From NCBI RefSeq assembly GCF_001540865.1, contig NC_033623.1, positions 11,803,286 to 11,867,285 on the forward strand: a stretch of DNA of 64,000 bases. The letters are read 5' to 3'. The stretch comes from Ananas comosus. Its lineage: Eukaryota > Streptophyta > Magnoliopsida > Poales > Bromeliaceae. This document shows, in pieces, positions 57,268 through 64,000 of this stretch. How positions within the stretch are numbered: the first letter of the stretch is position 1; every line of letters starts with the position of its first letter. The notes under the pieces were generated by a model that did not search any database, was not told the origin of the DNA, and saw only the letters and a list, made by a program, of their open reading frames with translations. A program made the position numbers and the translations under genes.

Positions 57268-60258
57268 ATGGAGGTGTTCTACTACGTGGTGTTCGGGGGG
57301 TTGGCGATGGTGGTGGCGCTGCTGGAGCTGAGCAAGACGAGCAAGGATCGCGTCTCCACCTCCTCAGCCTTCAACTCCTTCAAGAACAACTACCTCGTCG
57401 TCTACTCCCTCATGATGGGTGCGCTCCCTCGATTTCCAATCGTTTTACGTGTTTGATTCGCTTGTCTCGCTGTTAGATCTCTCTTTCGACCCCGAATTCG
57501 GTCGGTTGCTCCGTCTCGATCCGTAGATCGGGCTTTATCGTCAGATTCGTAGGTTTTCTCTGCGATCTAGCTGGTTTTTTAGGGTTTTTCGGGGTTAATT
57601 TTGCATGCGGAGTGATGGATGTTGTTTAGAAATGTTAGATCTATCCCTGATCCCCCCCTCCATTAGGGTTTTTTTTTTTTTTTGGATCAGGGTTTAAAGT
57701 TGAGTAGATTTCTGTTGTTAATGATGGCATTGTCTTTAGAGATCTGATCCTATCTAGTAGTTCTTATCAATTTCGCTTCTCTCTACATGTTCTGGGAAAT
57801 GATCTAACTGTAATTTGTTCTTTGGGATCAGCTGGTGATTGGTTGCAGGGTCCTTATGTCTACTACCTCTATAGCCAATACGGATTCGATAAGGGCGATA
57901 TCGGGCGCCTCTTCATCGCTGGATTCGGATCGTCCATGCTGTTTGGGACAATTGTTGGATCTCTTGCTGACAAACAGTGAGATATCCATGTTGTGTATTT
58001 TGAATGTTTCTATATTTTTCTACTCAAAGTATTTGAACATAATTTGAACTGTGAGGTTCAATGCAGAGGTCGGAAGAGAGCCTGCGTTACGTATTGCATT
58101 AGTTACATCCTTAGCTGTATCACGAAGCATTCGCCGGAGTACAAGGTTTTGATGGTGGGGAGAATATTGGGAGGAATTGCAACTTCCTTGCTCTTTTCAG
58201 CCTTTGAGTCATGGCTTGTTGCCGAACATAATAAGGTAATGATGATGTGACGCTTCGTACTTATTAAGCTCTGTAACTTGCTCGTAACTAATAGTTCTGG
58301 ATGACATTATTGCTGGACCCAAAAAAAAAAAAAATCCCATTTCCCCAGCTAAATGGCATGTGAATGGATTGCTTTTTTGCATCATATGTTTCTCGACCTC
58401 TGTTAGATTCACTATCTACTTTACCATTTCAGTTAATGTGCTGATTATAAAATATAAGGCATGCAAATTAAATTGACTCTTCTCCCTTTTCCATTTGGCA
58501 ATTCATTGTGCAATTTACCTAAATCAGAATTATATAAGTATGGCTTAAAAATGCGAGTTCAAGATCGTCTGGCTGCTTCATTTGTCATAGCATTTACGAG
58601 GAATCTAGAGAGGTCCGCGTTAAATTAGATGGTTGTACCCATTCATTACTTAACCTCATCACCAAACTTGACCCTCGGGACTAGAAGGAATGCTGGAAAA
58701 TAGTTGACTAGACTGCACTCGATTTTGCGAGTGACTGCATTGGGATTGGCTGCATATGAGACATCTGTTTGACCTATGTAGTTCAGTGATGGAATGTTTT
58801 GTTCTTCTGCAGAGAGGTTTTGATCCACAGTGGCTGTCTCTGACTTTCTCGAAGGCTATATTTCTTGGCAACGGTCTTGTCGCGATCGTCGCTGGTTTGT
58901 TTGCAAATCTATTGGCTGATAACCTGGGATTCGGCCCAGTGGCTCCATTTGATGCCGCGGCATGTTTCCTAGCCATAGGCATGGCCATCATTTTATCATC
59001 ATGGACTGAAAATTATGGAGATCCTTCTGAGAACAAGGACTTACTGGCTCAGTTCAAGGTTGCTGCCTCAGCCATTGCATCAGGCATGTACTTTTGCTTT
59101 ATCTTTTCGGACTATTTAAAATTCATCTCAAATTCTAGGGTTGCCAATTTACACATTTTTATGTTTCAGATGAGAAAATTGCTCTGCTCGGTGCAATACA
59201 GTCGCTTTTCGAAGGCTCCATGTACACCTTTGTTTTCTTGTGGACCCCAGCTCTGAGCCCAAATGACGAAGAGATTCCTCATGGCTTTATATTCGCTACT
59301 TTCATGTTGTCTTCCATGCTGGGGAGCTCCATTGCATCTCGGTTATTGGCACGTCAAAGCCTTAAAGTTGAAGGCTATATGCAGATTGTTTTTGCAATCT
59401 CTGCTTTCACTCTCCTCCTCCCAGTTCTTACCAGTGTAAGAACCTCTTCCTCTTCCTCTTCCTTACCTTCTATAATGTCGGCACTTAACAATCTAATAAT
59501 GTTTTGATATTTTTCTTTTTTGTGGTACTGCTGAACAGATTCTAGTTGCGCCATCTACGGTGAAAGGTGGTGGGATATCACTTGGTGGCTGCATCCAGCT
59601 TATTGGTTTCTGTACATTTGAGGCATGTGTAGGGGTATTCTGGCCTTCGATTATGAAGATGAGATCCCAGTACATTCCTGAGGAAGCTAGGAGCACTATC
59701 ATGAACTTCTTCCGCATACCCTTGAACATATTTGTCTGTGTCGTGCTTTACAATGTAAGCTTTGCATTGCTTTGTTTTCCAATATTCTTAATAGTAATTG
59801 CGTTGAATATGATTTACCCCATAAACCGAATTATCTTTGTTTTGCCAAATGTAAGCTTTGCATTGCATTGCTTAATATGATCCTCTAGAATCAATTGAAA
59901 GAAAATTGTTGCATCTTTAATATATGTTGGTCTCTTGCTATGTTGAAGGTGGACGCATTTCCTATAACTATCATGTTCGGCATGTGTTCTATTTTCCTTT
60001 TCATGGCATCAATATTGCAGAGGCGGCTGATGGCGGTCGCTGACAGCCACAAGTCAAGTAAGTTTGAACTATCATCATTTCTACTGCCGAAACAATCTTT
60101 TCTTCTTTTGTTTTTAACGCTGAGATTTCAAAGCAAGTGAATCTCTTATGCGACGAAATCCTTTTGATACTTCAATATGAACGATTTTCCTTCCAGAGCC
60201 GCAAGATTGGAGTGCTTTGAAGGAAAGGGATGGTGAGGAGGAGCCATTGAATGCCTAA
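57268..60258 (+). CDS. MFS transporter, MFSD5 / molybdate-anion transporter family
   Basis: Eight exons: 57268-57418, 57832-57976, 58067-58235, 58813-59083, 59170-59435, 59539-59754, 59949-60057 and 60197-60258, giving 462 residues. The family moves molybdate in algae (MOT2) and is the relative of human MFSD5; plant homologues such as At4g27720 are multi-pass membrane proteins (recalled). Visible signatures: N-terminal helix MEVFYYVVFGGLAMVVALLE, GDWLQGPYVYYLYSQYGF, the MFS loop motif GSLADKQGRKRAC, GRILGGIATSLLFSAFESWL, and GFGPVAPFDAAACFLAIGMA. The C-terminus is hydrophilic (KERDGEEEPLNA). About 12 membrane helices are expected. Intron 4 begins GC (59084), the only solution that keeps the frame; all others are GT-AG. 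The ATG at 57268 is the first in frame after the leader. Confidence 0.95.
59084..59169 (+). other. GC-AG intron (intron 4 of the transporter)
   Basis: The exon ends ATTGCATCAG and the intron begins GCATGT, with acceptor TTTCAG at 59164-59169. Splicing here joins G to ATGAG and gives ASDEKIALLGA. The nearby GT at 59088 would bring an immediate stop. Confidence 0.85.
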
Positions 60259-63200
60259 TCAGTTGCCAAGGCATCTGCACTTGGCAATCAAGGGTAACAC
60301 GGTGATACAGAACTTTCTCCTATCGTCGAGCTGGTAAATAAGATGGAAGTGTCGCAACTAAAATAGAGCGGGAGAAGTTCAGGAGTGCATATTCAGTATT
60401 GTAAGAAATCAAGTATGTCATCCATTTTTGCATCCTGTTGGTTCATAGTTTACCTATTTTTGAGTTCTTTTTAAGTAGTTTTGCCTCGTATACAAGTATT
60501 TCTTGGTTCCTAAGCTTCACTGGCCTTCCCAGGATGATCCATTCTATCAGCTTCTTCTATTTTCCGTTTTCACTGTTTGCGCTAACCAGGTTGCGAAATT
60601 GTGTGATAACTGGGGATTCAATCTCTAATGTTAATGTGATAGCTGATTCAATATTTCATTTTAAACCCGAAACATGGATTGCTGACTATTCTTGGACATG
60701 TAGAATAGCGGGAAGAAGTTTCAAATGGTTCAGAACCTTAACAACGGATAGGAATACATGTTCTCGTTTATAAAAAGGCCAAAAGTATGTCGTCACTGTC
60801 ATTTTGTATCCCTTGATTTTCTCCTCGGTTCAGCTGTCTGTCTCACTAGACCTTCCATGCTTGATAATTCAAACCTCGGAATAGCGATTCTTCATGTTGG
60901 AAAATAAAGTAACGCCGTTCCCTGATCACGGCTTTTGAAAGGGTCGTTGTTCATCGCCACTGTAAATGAGAGAATGGTTTCCTTTTCGGACGGAATTTGC
61001 GAACTGTTCAGTAACAAACAATTTGAATTCTATTTGACGTAATCGTCTTTCTAACAATTGTCTTGTTCAGAAGTTGCTGTTGATACCAGAGACACATTTC
61101 CCCTGCAGCTTAATTTTCAAAATTCATCAGCTATTATTCCTCGCCAATCGTCTTCTAATCAATTTGGTGTGATCATATACGGACAACTTCAATGGTCCCC
61201 ATTCCACTGTATAAGAACGCGCTAATCCATGCTTTGTCTCCTGGATGGTGAGGAAGAACTGTTGTATTTATTCCCACTTCATTCATTTAAAATTGGCATT
61301 CTTTCCCCGCGATTTCAAGCCTTTTCCCTAACATAAAAAACTTGGCATCACCAGAACAAAATATTAGAGCCTTATTTGACCGGCGTGTACAAGTGTATTA
61401 CATTGTTCGAATTCTTTTTAGCAGCCAGAAAAAACAGAGTAAAGGGTTCACTAAGTTTACTCACAATCTATACATTTTCACTAATTTATTTACCTGCTCT
61501 ATATAAGTTGAGCTGCTATGCTCTAGATAGTATATAAATAGTATTTAAAATTTAATTTGATTTTGAGATGCGCGCCAAATAGATAGCACAAATTGGCTAA
61601 TTATATTACTCATCAAATGCACCAAAACTAATTGAAAAAATAAACTAAAAATAAAAGACTTGTCTACACTTCAATTCACTTATTAATCTTTCTACGCCCA
61701 CAATAATATGGCTAGCGGTAATACTGACCTTCCACACTTTGTTCCATTGTAACTACAGCAGTACCGCCACAAACATCTTTAGAGAAAAATTATCTAACAG
61801 AAATAGGATTACATATAAATAAATGGTTTCTTAAAGCCTCAGTCAAGAAAACCGAAAGACACCAAATGAGACCCAGCTTGATGGACAAATGCATTAACAA
61901 GGACCATAAAGTACAATATATGGCTCAAAGAAACCCATAGAATAACATCAGGACTATATTTTTTTTTCTTAATGTAGTTACATATTTTTGGATCACCCCT
62001 TTCTCAACCAATGTCCATTTCCAAAAAAAAAAAAAAAAAAAAACATAGCATTTGATTTGCAAACTTGCAGAAGCAACACACGTCATTACAACCCACTTCA
62101 AACAAATAATAAAAAAGGCAACAGTAAAATCCCGCATAAACCAAACAATTATAAGAGGGCTACAGCATTGGAAACCAATAAGAAACTAACCTGGAACCGG
62201 TTCATTACCATCATGCTGACCCCCATCAGAGATTCTCAGATGTATTCTACAACACTCAAGCCTCAATACATACACTATTTATCACACAATCCACAATCTC
62301 TCAATCTACCAAGTTGACAGCATAAACCATCTTTCACAGATAATTCAAGGAAAAGCCTCCTATCAATCATGTAATTCCATAGGAAAACATACAATCCGAA
62401 CACGCATTGCGTTTTCTGATGCTCATCTACAACTTAAGATACTAGAACTAATTCAGAATTCACCTAAGAAGGGCAGATATTTTAGATTACAAAATGTAAA
62501 AAATAAAGGTCAGAAATCACATCCTCATTTCCACAAAAGCTAATTAACACTCAGACCTAATCTATACCATACCAATCCTATCAAATAGCCAGGTTTATAC
62601 AGTAAAAGAGTGCTTTTTCATTTTCTATTTTGTCCAACTTTCAATTCTTGAGGAAATGGATGTTAAATCCATAGTGATCTTCATTCACTTCTGTCGGTAA
62701 GAAAATCAGCGGTACAATGATGGTAATTCAAAAATAATGAAATTTGAAATAAATGAGGGCAAAAGATACCATGCAGTCAACTTCTGCATCAAGGAAACAA
62801 TAAAATGATGTCACTGAAAGACGAGCCAAAAGGCAGGGAAAATGAAGAATCAGCTAAAGAATGAATAGAGCAAAGGATAGCAATTCCCACTGCCGAGCAC
62901 TCAAAAAACTCTTTAGCAAGGAAAAAAGGAAAGGGAAGAAAGGGAAAATGAAGCTCACATTGCCACGTCAAGGGCTCATTGACATTGCGTGGTATGGATA
63001 TGAAGTGCAGATAGTAATATATATATATATAAAAGTAGTTAGATGGTTAAATGACAGGCTGTTTACATGTATTCGTCCTAGACCAGCATGCTGCAATAGT
63101 GCACGCCATGCAAGTGCACATGCGATATTAATTGCTGTATGAGCACTAGATGAGCACACATCATGGCATGCCAGTAGAAGAGCTACAGACACAAACTAGC

Positions 63201-64000
63201 ATGAACTAAGATAAGAGTGCTTAACAACATAAGGTTGGGCGTACCTTAATCATTATTCAAACAAAAGATTGTGACGTATTCCCATATCAACCTCTCTCTT
63301 TTATCGAAAATCAATAATCAAACATACATGATACTTAGTAAATGCATCAAGGAATTTTTACAATTTACAACTTAGAGGAGTGCAAAGAAAAAAAGAGAAT
63401 AGCAGCTATAGAATAAGTTAAGGGGCTTGCTTCAAATTTGCTACTGTCCAAAATCCTTTTCTTGAACTTTCCAAGTTTGGCAGATCATAGAATCTAGAGG
63501 CAAAAGAGCTAACCACTTCTTGCTGAGTAAACAGTGCAGTGACTTAAAGAAGATTGACCAAAGATATTACCAAGCATACCAAGCAAATCGTCTAAAGTTG
63601 GCAGGAGAGATAGTCCTTTCAACATGGGAGAGTCCTAAGGCCATTTCCAAGAGAAAAAGATTTCATATCAGAAGCTTCATTCTCCTTCCATGCTACTTAA
63701 TATAGCTGAAACAATGATGGCTTATAGTCTACTTCAATGAGTCAATCCAAACCAAGAATGGCATAGGGAATCAGGATTTAAATAAAAGAAACAAGAACCT
63801 GCACTCCTAAAATATTCACAAAAAGAACGAACAAGTAATACTCCGGCATCAACAAATAATTCATCCAATAGGCCACAAAAAGGCCAACTGCCGCATCCCC
63901 ATACATTGAACCTACCAAACAAATTAAACTACTCTAGATTTATCATTTCATTCATGCAAAATGCTTCGCCGATTCACAACACCTTCTCTACCACGAGAAA
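60259..64000. other. Transporter 3' flank and intergenic DNA, no gene recognised
   Basis: 60259 to about 60450 is the likely 3' UTR. The remaining 3.5 kb has no exon chain I can support on either strand; the longest frames (111 residues at 60438-60773, 109 at 61988-62317, 110 or fewer elsewhere) match nothing known. Poly-A runs at about 62022-62043 and a short TA run near 63018. The last kilobase could be intronic sequence of a gene extending past the window, but nothing confirms this. Confidence 0.6.

Noticed and set aside
62861..63142. 93-residue plus-strand frame near the right end
   Set aside because: Lys-rich then random-looking, crosses a TA microsatellite, and has no family match.

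Overview
The window is nuclear DNA of a flowering plant, most likely a monocot. Intergenic DNA is very AT-rich, genes have short GT-AG introns, and one single-exon gene is strongly GC-rich with high GC3, a pattern typical of commelinid monocots. The dispersed repeats would fit a pineapple-like genome, but that is an impression from memory and not shown by the sequence.

Five gene loci are supported. (1) MYG1, a DHH-type RNA exonuclease, occurs twice: a three-exon partial copy at 12675-13939 cut off by an assembly gap, and a complete seven-exon copy at 45883-49556. (2) A six-exon gene at 20066-22129 encodes a conserved plant protein, probably plastid-targeted, of unknown function. (3) A single-exon AAA-ATPase of the At2g46620 type lies on the minus strand at 33844-35397. 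(4) Two tandem, disabled 5' fragments of the translation factor eIF2-beta gene lie at 51400-52150 and 54447-55173. (5) An eight-exon MFSD5/molybdate-anion-transporter-like gene lies at 57268-60258 and contains a GC-AG intron. These are unrelated housekeeping-type genes and form no pathway together.

The layout is dominated by duplication. Bases 1-14046 recur in direct orientation at 36379-47260, with MYG1 at the end of both copies. The copies differ by mobile-element insertions, many small indels and sequence lost at single-N joins. The upstream copy stops at a 100-N gap inside MYG1, so two haplotypes placed in tandem by the assembler is at least as likely as a true duplication. Bases 15193-19340 form a large inverted repeat: two 2038-bp arms, matching wherever checked, around a 72-bp spacer, with the left end exactly on a single N. 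The eIF2-beta fragments sit in a third, roughly 3-kb tandem duplication.

The rest is mobile-element debris, much of it with visible target-site duplications: tRNA-type SINEs, 5'-truncated LINEs, Tourist-like MITEs with TAA/TTA target sites, long-TIR Mutator-like MITEs with 9-10 bp target sites, and possible Helitron 3' ends beside the eIF2-beta fragments. I saw no CRISPR array, rRNA, intact tRNA gene, virus or autonomous transposon. No clearly new biological system was found. The most informative signals are the palindrome, the SINE and MITE insertions with matching empty sites, and the differently broken eIF2-beta fragments.
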